Assembly: GCF_003121985.1 (NCBI RefSeq)
Contig: NZ_QEWP01000001.1
Location: 620,001-684,000 of the forward strand
Length of the DNA stretch: 64,000 nucleotides
From: Marinilabilia rubra
GTDB taxonomy: Bacteria; Bacteroidota; Bacteroidia; Bacteroidales; Marinilabiliaceae
Direction: 5' to 3'
Shown here: piece by piece, positions 8,073 to 15,855 of the stretch
How the letters are laid out: every line of letters starts with the position of its first letter
How positions within the stretch are numbered: position 1 is the first letter of the stretch
Notes under the pieces: model-generated
The model's database searches: none
What the model was told of the DNA's origin: nothing
What the model saw: only the letters and a program-made list of their open reading frames with translations
Translations under genes and position numbers: made by a program

Positions 8073-9848
8073 ATGTACAGAACACATACCTGTGGAGAAC
8101 TAAGAATATCGGATGTTGATAAATCCGTGACCCTCAGTGGATGGGTGCAACGAGTGCGCAACCTGGGCGGAATGACTTTTATTGACCTGAGAGATCGATA
8201 CGGGATTACCCAGCTGGTGGTTAACAGTGAAGCTGAAGACACCCTGAGTCAGGAGGTGCGCAATCTGGGACGTGAGTATGTGGTGCAGGTAACCGGGAAG
8301 GTTGCCGAGCGCAGCAGTAAGAATGCCAAAATTCCTACCGGCGAGGTTGAGGTGATTACAGATGGAATAAAGATTCTAAACTCTGCTGATCTTCCGCCTT
8401 TTACAATTGAAGATGAAACCGATGGTGGTGAGGAGCTTCGTATGAAGTACAGGTATCTGGACCTGAGGCGTAACCCGGCTCGTCGGGCACTCGAGCTTCG
8501 CCACAAAATGGCGCTTGAAGTAAGAAAGTACATGAGTGACGAAGGGTTTATCGAGGTGGAAACCCCGGTTCTGATGAAGTCTACCCCTGAAGGAGCACGT
8601 GACTTTGTGGTACCCTCACGAATGAACCCGGGCCAGTTTTATGCATTGCCCCAGTCACCACAAGTTTTTAAACAGTTGCTTATGGTAGCGGGATATGATC
8701 GCTACTTTCAGATTGTGAAGTGTTTCCGGGATGAAGACCTTAGGGCTGATCGCCAGCCTGAATTTACACAGATTGACTGCGAAATGTCTTTTGTGGATCA
8801 GGAAGATGTACTCAATACTTTTGAGGGTATGACAAAGCATCTTTTCAAAACCTTGAGAAATGTTGAGATAAAAGAAGAGTTTCCAAGGATGCCATTTGCT
8901 GATGCCATGAAATATTATGGTACCGACAAGCCTGATATCAGATTTGATATGAAGTTTGTGGATATTACCGAAACTGCCTCCGGAAGAGGATTTAAAGTTT
9001 TTGATGATGCAGAATATATAGGTGGAATTTGTGCTAAAGGTTGTGCCGGATATAGCCGCAAGGATCTTGATAAACTTACCGATTTTGTAAAAAGGCCACA
9101 GGTGGGAGCTAAGGGATTGGTCTATGTCAAATACAACGATGACGGATCTTTCAAAACTTCAGTTGATAAGTTTTTCTCCGAAGAAGATTTCAAAGCGTGG
9201 GCTGATGAGTTTGGTGCCAGACCCGGAGATTTGATTCTGATTTTAGCCGGAGAGAAGAAGCGCACATTGACCGCTCTTTGCGAGTTAAGACTCGAAATGG
9301 GTAACCGTCTTGGCCTTCGGGATAAAAATAAATTTTCCCCTCTTTGGGTAGTTGACTTTCCGCTATTGGAGTGGGATGATGAAACAGAGCGTTATTATGC
9401 TATGCACCACCCATTTACGTCACCTAAGGACGAGGATCTTGAATTGCTTGATGCCAATCCTGCAGAAGTCAGAGCTAATGCTTATGATTTAGTTATCAAT
9501 GGTGTAGAGATAGGCGGCGGTTCTATTCGTATTCACAACGATGTATTGCAGCAAAAAATGTTTAAAGTGCTTGGGTTCACGGAGCAGGAAGCTGAAAATC
9601 AGTTCGGATTTCTTATGAATGCCTTTAAGTATGGTGCGCCACCGCATGGTGGTGTAGCCTTTGGATTTGATCGCTGGGTGTCTCTTTTTGCTGGTGTGGA
9701 ATCTATCCGAGAAGTGATTGCATTCCCCAAAAATAATTCAGGCCGTGATGTGATGAATGATGCCCCGTCTTCTATTAGTAAGGCCCAGCTTGAAGAGCTG
9801 ATGCTTGACTTGAAAGGTGAAGCAGTCAAAAAGGCAACACCTCAATAA
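8073..9848 (+). CDS. aspS: Aspartyl-tRNA synthetase
   Basis: A 591-residue class II aminoacyl-tRNA synthetase of bacterial AspRS length. The N-terminal OB-fold ([21 protein letters not shown]) binds the anticodon. [11 protein letters not shown] and motif 2 ([18 protein letters not shown]) form the active site, the insertion domain lies at about 285-420, and motif 3 is GVAFGFDRW. It charges tRNA-Asp in the cytoplasm. Starting at ATG 8073 gives the expected [11 protein letters not shown]-terminus. It is monocistronic, divergent from tadA and followed by a strong hairpin. Confidence 0.97.
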   Translation: MYRTHTCGELRISDVDKSVTLSGWVQRVRNLGGMTFIDLRDRYGITQLVVNSEAEDTLSQEVRNLGREYVVQVTGKVAERSSKNAKIPTGEVEVITDGIKILNSADLPPFTIEDETDGGEELRMKYRYLDLRRNPARRALELRHKMALEVRKYMSDEGFIEVETPVLMKSTPEGARDFVVPSRMNPGQFYALPQSPQVFKQLLMVAGYDRYFQIVKCFRDEDLRADRQPEFTQIDCEMSFVDQEDVLNTFEGMTKHLFKTLRNVEIKEEFPRMPFADAMKYYGTDKPDIRFDMKFVDITETASGRGFKVFDDAEYIGGICAKGCAGYSRKDLDKLTDFVKRPQVGAKGLVYVKYNDDGSFKTSVDKFFSEEDFKAWADEFGARPGDLILILAGEKKRTLTALCELRLEMGNRLGLRDKNKFSPLWVVDFPLLEWDDETERYYAMHHPFTSPKDEDLELLDANPAEVRANAYDLVINGVEIGGGSIRIHNDVLQQKMFKVLGFTEQEAENQFGFLMNAFKYGAPPHGGVAFGFDRWVSLFAGVESIREVIAFPKNNSGRDVMNDAPSSISKAQLEELMLDLKGEAVKKATPQ

Positions 9849-9866
9849 TAAATGACTTTTAACCGC

Positions 9867-9905
9867 AATAAAAAAAGGGTAGCCGGGGCCACCCTTTTTT
9901 TATTA
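9867..9905. terminator. Bidirectional terminator between aspS and the acyltransferase gene
   Basis: AATAAAAAAAGGGT pairs with ACCCTTTTTTTATT around the loop AGCCGGGGCC. The A-tract and T-tract flank a GGGT/ACCC stem, so it can stop transcription from both convergent genes. Confidence 0.8.
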
Positions 9906-9918
9906 TCTGATAATAATA

Positions 9919-11079
9919 TTATTCAATTACGGCGCGACCTAGGATTTCTCTCTTATTCACAACCGGATTGGCATACATTTCAAGCAGCATTTTGCGTAAA
10001 AAATTGCGATCCCCATCAATCCGGTCCAGGTGTTCTTCAATGTAATTCAAAAATACCTCTTTTTCGTCCTCTGTATATTGGTCTTTATATTCGTCAGTTT
10101 TGTTGAGCATGTCCCAGGCAACCCAGTTCCCTGGCCATAAGTGGTAGTTCTCATGAACATGGGTGTCAATTAACCCTGCCAGAAATTCAAATTTTTCATT
10201 TTTGTTCTTGACATCTTTAAGCTTGTCCAGTTCTTTGTCAATAGGATCACCAAAAGCAAAGTGAACTCGGCCTTTTCTGCCTCTTAATCCGGCACCCATA
10301 TGTTTGAGATCATCATCCTGGGTTTTTGCATAATCAGGATTGTCGCGTTTGTGTTGAAATTCAAGGGCTTTAAGGTAGTCGCAAGGATCGTATTCATATG
10401 AGATTGAAACGGGTACTATCTTAAGTTTCTTGAAGTTTTCAGCGACCGATTCGTCTTCTCCGCTTATGTTGAGCATTTTTAATAAGCTCAATTGGGTGCG
10501 GTCGTTTCCGTCTTTTGATCGGCCTTCTCTTTGTGCAATCCAAATGCTGTGGGCTACTTCTGTTAAAGTATTACGAATATATTTTGAAAGCAGTGTTGAG
10601 CTTTCCATCATTTGACGAACCGGAAGGTTGCGCTTTACTATGAATGTGCGATTTAGTTTGACAAGATCTGTAATCCACGGGTATATCAGCAGGTTATCCC
10701 CAATGGCAATTTCGGTGGTATCAAAACCATGCTCAAACATTATTACATTCAAGATAGCCGGATCAAGTACTATGTCGCGGTGATTGGAGATGTAAAGGTA
10801 TGATTCATTGGGATCTAATTTGTCGAGTCCCTCAGAAGTTACGCCTTTGGTGGTGTTTTTGATGATTTCTCTCACATAAGGAGAAATAACTTCCTGTTGG
10901 AATTGTCTGATGCTTTTGATCTGCATCATTTTGTTAATGAAGTTTTCGGAAGACAACTCCGGATAAAGAAATCCAATAAGTTCTAAAAACGAGGTTTCTT
11001 TTTTCAGACGTTCAAATACCTGTTGAATTTCATGGTCCTTGTATGGACGTATCGATTCAAAATCCAGTTCTTTGGCCAT
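9919..11079 (-). CDS. PlsC-like 1-acylglycerol-3-phosphate acyltransferase family protein
   Basis: A 386-residue soluble-looking acyltransferase. The block YLYISNHRDIVLDPAILN near residues 100-120 carries the catalytic His and Asp, spaced H-x5-D rather than the usual H-x4-D. AQREGRSKDGNDRTQ and KIVPVSISYEYDPCDY match later acyltransferase blocks. It probably transfers acyl chains to a lysophospholipid-like acceptor at the inner membrane face; the exact acceptor is unclear. The gene is long for PlsC and has a C-terminal extension of about 100 residues. It is followed by the bidirectional hairpin at 9867. Confidence 0.75.
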   Translation of the reverse strand: MAKELDFESIRPYKDHEIQQVFERLKKETSFLELIGFLYPELSSENFINKMMQIKSIRQFQQEVISPYVREIIKNTTKGVTSEGLDKLDPNESYLYISNHRDIVLDPAILNVIMFEHGFDTTEIAIGDNLLIYPWITDLVKLNRTFIVKRNLPVRQMMESSTLLSKYIRNTLTEVAHSIWIAQREGRSKDGNDRTQLSLLKMLNISGEDESVAENFKKLKIVPVSISYEYDPCDYLKALEFQHKRDNPDYAKTQDDDLKHMGAGLRGRKGRVHFAFGDPIDKELDKLKDVKNKNEKFEFLAGLIDTHVHENYHLWPGNWVAWDMLNKTDEYKDQYTEDEKEVFLNYIEEHLDRIDGDRNFLRKMLLEMYANPVVNKREILGRAVIE

Positions 11080-11101
11080 TTTAGATTTTTTGGTTCGCCG
11101 G

Positions 11102-11109
11102 CAAAATTA
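11102..11109 (-). promoter_or_regulatory. Bacteroidota -7 element for the acyltransferase gene
   Basis: Minus-strand TAATTTTG fits TAnnTTTG and lies 22 nt before the ATG at 11079. No convincing -33 element at the right distance was found. Confidence 0.45.
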
Positions 11110-11168
11110 CTTTAAACAAACCGGTTTTGGAAATTAACTACAAGTTATTCTGTATTACCTTTTTGTTA

Positions 11169-11528
11169 TTATTCTTCGGCAGAAGTCTCACCGCAAAGCA
11201 TATCCCAGTATTCCATGGCTCTTCGGGTGTGCGGAATGACAATGGTTCCACCAACAATATTCGCGACAGAAAAGACCTCCATCATTTCTTTGGTGGACAC
11301 TTTTTCTTCGTAGCATTTTTCAAGGTGATATTTTATGCAATCGTCACATCTTAAAACCATCGAAGCCACTAATCCCAGCATCTCTTTTGTTTTTGCGGGC
11401 AAAGCTCCTTCCTTGTAGGTGTTGGTGTCAAGGTTAAAAAGGCGCTTAATTACCAGGTTGTCCTGAGATAGAATTCGTTCATTCATTTTGGAACGAAAAT
11501 CTCGGAATTCTTTAATTTGTTCGTTCAT
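11169..11528 (-). CDS. Carboxymuconolactone decarboxylase/AhpD-like protein
   Basis: A 119-residue helical protein with CDDCIKYHLEKC near residues 60-71, the CxxC plus downstream His pattern of AhpD-like peroxidase-associated proteins. The STKEMMEVFSVANIVGG and PHTRRAMEYW stretches fit the CMD family. Likely a small thiol-dependent redox protein; the partner is unknown. It lies 89 nt upstream of the acyltransferase on the same strand, probably in a separate unit because that gene has its own -7 box. The ATG at 11528 (MNEQIKEF) is the only sensible start. Confidence 0.8.
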   Translation of the reverse strand: MNEQIKEFRDFRSKMNERILSQDNLVIKRLFNLDTNTYKEGALPAKTKEMLGLVASMVLRCDDCIKYHLEKCYEEKVSTKEMMEVFSVANIVGGTIVIPHTRRAMEYWDMLCGETSAEE

Positions 11529-11550
11529 TTTTTATGCAGTTTTTTTCAAC

Positions 11551-11694
11551 CAATACTCCGTTGGTGTTTTACAATAGACTTGTAATTAGCTCCCTACGGG
11601 TGTGTGTTTGGGAAGATGCGTGTGTCCTCAGTGTTGTGCGAATTATCCTGGATCTTACCAGACTTCCGTTAGGCGGGTATCTAAAAATCTATTG
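11551..11694 (+). repeat. Dispersed intergenic repeat, copy 2
   Basis: Begins CAATACTCCGTT and ends GGTATCTAAAAATCTATTG, with GACTTCCGTTAGGCGG where copy 1 has its palindrome. It fills most of the spacer between the AhpD-like gene and the 3' end of miaB, ending 15 nt from the miaB stop. The middle is more diverged than in the other copies. Confidence 0.65.
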
Positions 11695-11709
11695 TTACAA
11701 CGGTTTCTA

Positions 11710-13092
11710 TTACTTAACTACCTCACCACGAAGGGTGGCCTGGGTTGCATCGGTGATTGATACTTTGGCAAAACTTCCAACTTTAAGATCTTCTCTTGGA
11801 AATACCACGACCTTATTTTGTGAGGTTCGTCCAAAAAATTCTTCTTTTGATTTTTTTGAAATGTTCTCAACCAGGACCTCAAAAGTCTTGCCAATATCCT
11901 CCCGGTTGCTTTTTAAAGAAAGTTGGTTTTGCAGTTCAATTATTTCCTTAAGTCGTTTGCCTTTTGTTTCTTCCGGGATATCGTCCGGTAGTTTCTGAGC
12001 TGCATAAGTACCTGGTCGTTCCGAGTATTTAAACATGTAGGCCATGTCGAAACCGGCCCATTTCATTAATTCGAGTGTTTGTTGGTGGTCTTCTTCCGTC
12101 TCGGAATGAAATCCGCAGAACACATCGGTCGTAATGCCGCATTCAGGAATAATCCGGCGTATGGCTTCTACTCTGTCTTTGTACCAGTCAGCAGTATATT
12201 TTCGGTTCATTAGTTTTAATACTCTGCTTGATCCTGATTGCAGGGGTAGGTGGATGTGTTTGCAAATATTGTGGTGCGACGCCATCACCTTAAGTGTTTC
12301 ATCTCTCATGTCTTTAGGGTGTGACGTAGTGAACCGTATTCTTGTTTTTGGGAAAGCCTGGGCCAAAAACTCCAGCAATTCAGGGAAGTCCATCGAGGAT
12401 TGTTCTCCTGTAAAATTGAACGAGTTTACATTTTGACCAAGGAGGGTGATCTCTTTATATCCCTCATCTACCAACTCCTGAAATTCGTTTTTTATACTTT
12501 GAGGGTCACGACTTCTTTCCCGGCCCCGGGTGTAAGGCACAATGCAATAGGTGCAGAAATTGTTACATCCACGCATGATGCTGATGAAAGCAGATATTTT
12601 ATTAGGGCCAAGTCTTTTGGGGAGAATATCACGGTAAGTTTCAGTTTTCGACAATTCCACATTGATGGCTTTTTCGCCTCTTTCAGCCAGACTGACGAGA
12701 TTGGGAAGATCCAGATAAGCATCAGGACCAACGACCAAATCGGCGCCTACTTCAAAAAGCTGCTCTTTAGCTCTTTCAGCCATACAGCCAATAATGCCTA
12801 TAATCATGCCAGGGTTGTTCTTTTTTAAGGCTTTAAGCTCCTTTACCCTTCCCAGAACCCTTTGTTCTGCGTTGTCTCTGATTGAGCAGGTGTTTATGAA
12901 TACTGCATCTGCATCCTGGTTTTCTTTGGTGGTTTCGAAACCATCCATTTGCATTACAGAAGCTACCACCTCGCTATCTGCAAAATTCATCTGACACCCA
13001 TAAGTTTCAATGTATAGTTTTTTTCCACCGCTTTCATAAGATAAAACGGTTTCTGTATTGGTGTCAGTAACTTGCTGCTTTTCGTCTCTCAT
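11710..13092 (-). CDS. miaB: tRNA-2-methylthio-N6-dimethylallyladenosine synthase MiaB
   Basis: A 460-residue methylthiotransferase. The N-terminal UPF0004 domain has cysteines at about 33, 69 and 103 (YGCQMN, NTCSIR, GCMAER) for the auxiliary cluster. The radical SAM CxxxCxxC is C176, C180 and C183 in RGCNNFCTYCIVPYTRGRE. A C-terminal TRAM domain covers about 395-460. It adds the 2-methylthio group to i6A37 of tRNA. The GCQMNF and PYTRGRERSR signatures favour MiaB over MtaB or RimO. It is monocistronic with a -7 box about 118 nt upstream. Confidence 0.95.
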   Translation of the reverse strand: MRDEKQQVTDTNTETVLSYESGGKKLYIETYGCQMNFADSEVVASVMQMDGFETTKENQDADAVFINTCSIRDNAEQRVLGRVKELKALKKNNPGMIIGIIGCMAERAKEQLFEVGADLVVGPDAYLDLPNLVSLAERGEKAINVELSKTETYRDILPKRLGPNKISAFISIMRGCNNFCTYCIVPYTRGRERSRDPQSIKNEFQELVDEGYKEITLLGQNVNSFNFTGEQSSMDFPELLEFLAQAFPKTRIRFTTSHPKDMRDETLKVMASHHNICKHIHLPLQSGSSRVLKLMNRKYTADWYKDRVEAIRRIIPECGITTDVFCGFHSETEEDHQQTLELMKWAGFDMAYMFKYSERPGTYAAQKLPDDIPEETKGKRLKEIIELQNQLSLKSNREDIGKTFEVLVENISKKSKEEFFGRTSQNKVVVFPREDLKVGSFAKVSITDATQATLRGEVVK

Positions 13093-13209
13093 CTCTTTGC
13101 TTTCTAAAATAAATCACTTTTAAATCTGCCGGGAATTATCTGTCCATAACCCATCTTTAAGCATGCCAGATGGATTTTTTTAAGGTAATAAAAAGGAAAA
13201 GGCAGATTG

Positions 13210-13241
13210 CAAATTTAATGTTTATAGGTGGTTTCCCCAAG
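13210..13241 (-). promoter_or_regulatory. Candidate promoter for miaB
   Basis: Minus-strand TAAATTTG (13210-13217) with CTTG (13238-13241) 20 bp upstream, close to TTTG-N19/21-TAnnTTTG. The spacer 13093-13438 between miaB and yebC otherwise shows only divergent promoter-like elements and a small TCTG-CTAGA-CAGA hairpin near 13250. Confidence 0.5.
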
Positions 13242-13298
13242 TTCTTGTCTGCTAGACAGATTTAGCTGCATTGTTGTAAGCCTTAACATATCAAGGTG

Positions 13299-13329
13299 TT
13301 GTGTGCCTTTGGGGATTTTTGTACTTTTG
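13299..13329 (+). promoter_or_regulatory. Candidate promoter for yebC
   Basis: TACTTTTG at 13322-13329 fits the -7 consensus, with TTG at 13299-13301 20 bp earlier. This implies a 5' leader of about 100 nt before the ATG at 13439. Confidence 0.4.
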
Positions 13330-13438
13330 TGTTCCCTTTTTTAATAAGGGGTGTCTGATTTTTTGTCAAAATTAATCAAAGCGATAGATTTAATTTGGTA
13401 ATATCTTAATTTAAAATCACATAAAAACCATTTAGCGC

Positions 13439-14191
13439 ATGGCAGGACATAGTAAATGGGCAAATATTAAGCACCGCAAAGGGGCACAAGATGCCAAAAG
13501 AGCAAAAATGTTCACGCGAATTACCAAGGAAATTCAGGTGGCAGTAAAAGAAGGAGGAAGTGATCCTGAAACCAATCCCCGTCTTCGCCTGGCTATTCAG
13601 AACGGCCGATCGGTAAACATGCCTAAAGATAACATCAATCGGGCAATATCTAAAGCTTCCGAAATTGGAGGAGACAGCTTTTCAGAGATTACATTCGAAG
13701 GTTATGGACCTGGTGGTGTTGCTGTTTTTTTGGAGTGCATGACTGACAATAATAACCGCACGGTAGGCGCTGTTCGTTCCATCTTCAATAAGCGCGGCGG
13801 AAGTCTTGGAACCAATGGTTCACTAAGCTTTCTGTTTGACCGTAAAGGCGTTTTTCAGATTGTGAAAAAGGATGACATGGATCTGGATGCTTTGGAGCTT
13901 GAACTTATTGATTCCGGAGCCCAGGAAATTGAAAAGGATGAAGACCTGATTATTGTGACAACTGCTATGGAGGATTTTGGAGCGGTGCAGAAAAAACTTG
14001 ATGAGTTGGAAGTGCAGGTGGAGAATGCAAGTCTTCAGCGTATACCTAATAACTATAAGGAGCTGGATCTGGAAACGGCCAAAAAGTTACTTCGGATGAT
14101 TGATGAATTTGAAGATAACGAGGATGTTCAGAATGTTTTCCATAACCTGGAAATGACCGATGAATTAGCCCGGTCTCTGGAGTCGGACTAA
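13439..14191 (+). CDS. yebC: YebC/PmpR family DNA-binding regulator or translation factor
   Basis: A 250-residue YebC-family protein with the invariant N-terminus MAGHSKWANIKHRKGAQDAKRAK, shortened here to its signature AGHSKWANIKHRKG. The conserved block FEGYGPGGVAVFLE and the NRTVGAVR stretch are also present. Family members are reported as transcription regulators or as factors that help ribosomes on difficult motifs; this sequence does not decide between them. It is monocistronic, followed by a hairpin, and its length is usual for the family. Confidence 0.95.
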   Translation: MAGHSKWANIKHRKGAQDAKRAKMFTRITKEIQVAVKEGGSDPETNPRLRLAIQNGRSVNMPKDNINRAISKASEIGGDSFSEITFEGYGPGGVAVFLECMTDNNNRTVGAVRSIFNKRGGSLGTNGSLSFLFDRKGVFQIVKKDDMDLDALELELIDSGAQEIEKDEDLIIVTTAMEDFGAVQKKLDELEVQVENASLQRIPNNYKELDLETAKKLLRMIDEFEDNEDVQNVFHNLEMTDELARSLESD

Positions 14192-14250
14192 TAAAATAAC
14201 TGTTCAATGCAACTACTTTGGATCGCATTGCGTATATTAGGATGAAAAGC

Positions 14251-14282
14251 AGACCGGAGACCGATTTTGTTATCTCCGGTCT
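14251..14282 (+). terminator. Hairpin after yebC
   Basis: AGACCGGAGA and TCTCCGGTCT form a perfect 10-bp stem with a 12-nt loop, 60 nt after the yebC stop. There is no good T-tract, so it may end transcription weakly or only protect the mRNA 3' end. Confidence 0.5.
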
Positions 14283-14424
14283 ACTTGTATTGGGCAAAGG
14301 AGAAGTATATAAACGGTAAATAAGGATTAACCGAGCTGATAAGAAAAAGTCTTTGATTTTAGAGCCAATGGGAAAGTGTTGATTCTGGTTCGCATATCCT
14401 TATCAAGAAAAATCTTAAATAATT

Positions 14425-15264
14425 ATGAAACGCATTCTTGTTCCCATTGATTTCTCTGAGAATTCAGTCTTTGCACTCAGCGTAGGAGTGGAGTTGGCCA
14501 ATCTGCTTCATGCCTCACTGCGGGTTATTCATGTTCAGACAGGCCAACGATATGCACCTGAGTTTTTGGGCGATAACCCGGAGGAACGGTTAATTGGACA
14601 GGCAACTCACTGGATTAAACATTTGCTTGAGAAGTATTCTTCAGATTACAGAGTCTATAATGGTGAATTTGACTATAAAATAAGAGAAGGGAATGTAGTC
14701 AGGGAAATTACCAATCAGGCTCATTACGATGATGTGTCTTTAATTGTTGTAGGTACGCATGGTATTTCGGGGGTTGAGGACCGGTGGTTGGGAAGTAACG
14801 CCTACCGGTTGGTGTCACATGCTCCATGCCCGGTGCTGACAGTGCGTAAAGAAATGAAGTGGCAATCACCTCATAAAATGTTGTTGCCCCTGGATCACAA
14901 TAAACTTACAAGGAAAATTGTGCCTGTTGTAACCGGGTTTTCTAAATTGTTGAATGCCGAGGTCAATGTAATTGCATTACAAAAAAATTCGAAATGGATA
15001 TTGCCGGGAAGAAGCGACTTGTATGCCAGGCAGGCCGAAAGGTACATCAAGAATAATACCGGATTATCAGTAGATATTACTTCGTTCAAATGGGGAGGAG
15101 ATGCAAAAAAAATTCTTTCGCTTGCTCATGAAAAAGAAGCTACCGTGATTGCCATGCATCTTAATAAGTCTATTAATCCTTTTGAGAGTTTTTTCAGACC
15201 TTTTGCCAATGAATTATTGAATCTTTCTGATATTCCTGTTTTGGTTGTACCAGTGAAGGAATAA
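14425..15264 (+). CDS. Universal stress protein, tandem Usp domains
   Basis: A 279-residue protein with two UspA folds. Domain 1 (1-145) starts MKRILVPIDFSENS and carries the ATP-binding loop GTHGISGVEDRWLGSNAYR, then PCPVLTV. Domain 2 (150-279) starts KMLLPLDHNK and ends IPVLVVPV but lacks a clear G-x2-G-x9-G loop, so only the first domain is likely to bind nucleotide. The role is general stress survival; no partner is evident. It sits 32 nt before the SPOR gene, which has its own promoter. Confidence 0.9.
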   Translation: MKRILVPIDFSENSVFALSVGVELANLLHASLRVIHVQTGQRYAPEFLGDNPEERLIGQATHWIKHLLEKYSSDYRVYNGEFDYKIREGNVVREITNQAHYDDVSLIVVGTHGISGVEDRWLGSNAYRLVSHAPCPVLTVRKEMKWQSPHKMLLPLDHNKLTRKIVPVVTGFSKLLNAEVNVIALQKNSKWILPGRSDLYARQAERYIKNNTGLSVDITSFKWGGDAKKILSLAHEKEATVIAMHLNKSINPFESFFRPFANELLNLSDIPVLVVPVKE

Positions 15265-15270
15265 AAGTTG

Positions 15271-15278
15271 TAAATTTG
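15271..15278 (+). promoter_or_regulatory. Bacteroidota -7 element for the SPOR-domain gene
   Basis: TAAATTTG is a full match to TAnnTTTG, 18 nt before the ATG at 15297. It overlaps the TTG at 15276 that an automatic caller might use as a start, which argues for the later ATG. Confidence 0.55.
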
Positions 15279-15296
15279 CAGCCAAAAGCAGTGAAG

Positions 15297-15761
15297 ATGA
15301 GAGTGATTTTTCTTTGTTTCCCTTTGTTCGTTGCAATGAGCTTGCAAGCCCAATTGCCGGGCGAATATGGGAAGAACAATGATGTATTTGAGGAAATTGA
15401 AAGTGTTGATAAGGAAGGAGGCATTATAACGATTGACCAATCGGCAAGGATGAAAGATCTTGTGCTTACCCATATCAATATGAATAAGCGTTCTGCCGGA
15501 GTTGAAGGATTCAGAATCCAGCTGTTTAGCGGAGTTGGGAGTAAAGCCAGGCAGGAAGCATTGGATGTTAAGGCCCAGGTGTTGAGTGAGTTTCCGGACG
15601 CAGAGATTTATGTTGAGTACAGTGCCCCTTTTTGGAGGGTTCGGGTTGGGAGCTTCCGCCATAAACACGAAACACTTTCATTGTTAAATAAATTAAAAAA
15701 GGAATTTCCGGCCTGCTATGTTGTAAAGGTCAACGATATTCCGCTCAATGCATTACCATAG
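15297..15761 (+). CDS. SPOR-domain secreted protein
   Basis: About 154 residues. The ATG at 15297 gives a clean signal peptide (MRVIFLCFPLFVAMSLQAQ). The C-terminal 70-80 residues (GFRIQLFSGVGSKARQEAL, then EYSAPFWRVRVGSFRHKHET) form a SPOR domain, which binds denuded septal peptidoglycan glycan strands. It is probably periplasmic or cell-surface and division-associated. An earlier TTG start would put basic residues ahead of the signal peptide and overlap the promoter, so it is rejected. A strong terminator follows. Confidence 0.8.
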   Translation: MRVIFLCFPLFVAMSLQAQLPGEYGKNNDVFEEIESVDKEGGIITIDQSARMKDLVLTHINMNKRSAGVEGFRIQLFSGVGSKARQEALDVKAQVLSEFPDAEIYVEYSAPFWRVRVGSFRHKHETLSLLNKLKKEFPACYVVKVNDIPLNALP

Positions 15762-15766
15762 AACAG

Positions 15767-15799
15767 GCCCGCTTGTGTACAAGCGGGCTTTTCTTTTTT
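15767..15799 (+). terminator. Intrinsic terminator after the SPOR gene
   Basis: GCCCGCTTG and CAAGCGGGC form a perfect 9-bp GC-rich stem around a TGTA loop, followed by TTTTCTTTTTT. It begins 6 nt after the stop codon. Confidence 0.9.
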
Positions 15800-15801
15800 G
15801 C

Positions 15802-15833
15802 TTTGGGCTATTATATAAATAGAGATAAATTTG
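15802..15833 (+). promoter_or_regulatory. Bacteroidota promoter for the PurF-family gene
   Basis: TTTG (15802-15805), 20-bp spacer, TAAATTTG (15826-15833), then ATG at 15856. This is the best match in the window to the TTTG-N19/21-TAnnTTTG consensus. Confidence 0.75.
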
Positions 15834-15855
15834 CCATTTCTTTTTAAGTACGATT

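Noticed and set aside
12400-12828. 142-codon plus-strand frame inside miaB
   Set aside because: Shadow of the miaB coding strand, which has all family motifs.
15126-15668. 180-codon minus-strand frame across the Usp and SPOR genes
   Set aside because: Antisense shadow; both plus-strand genes have clear domains and control signals.
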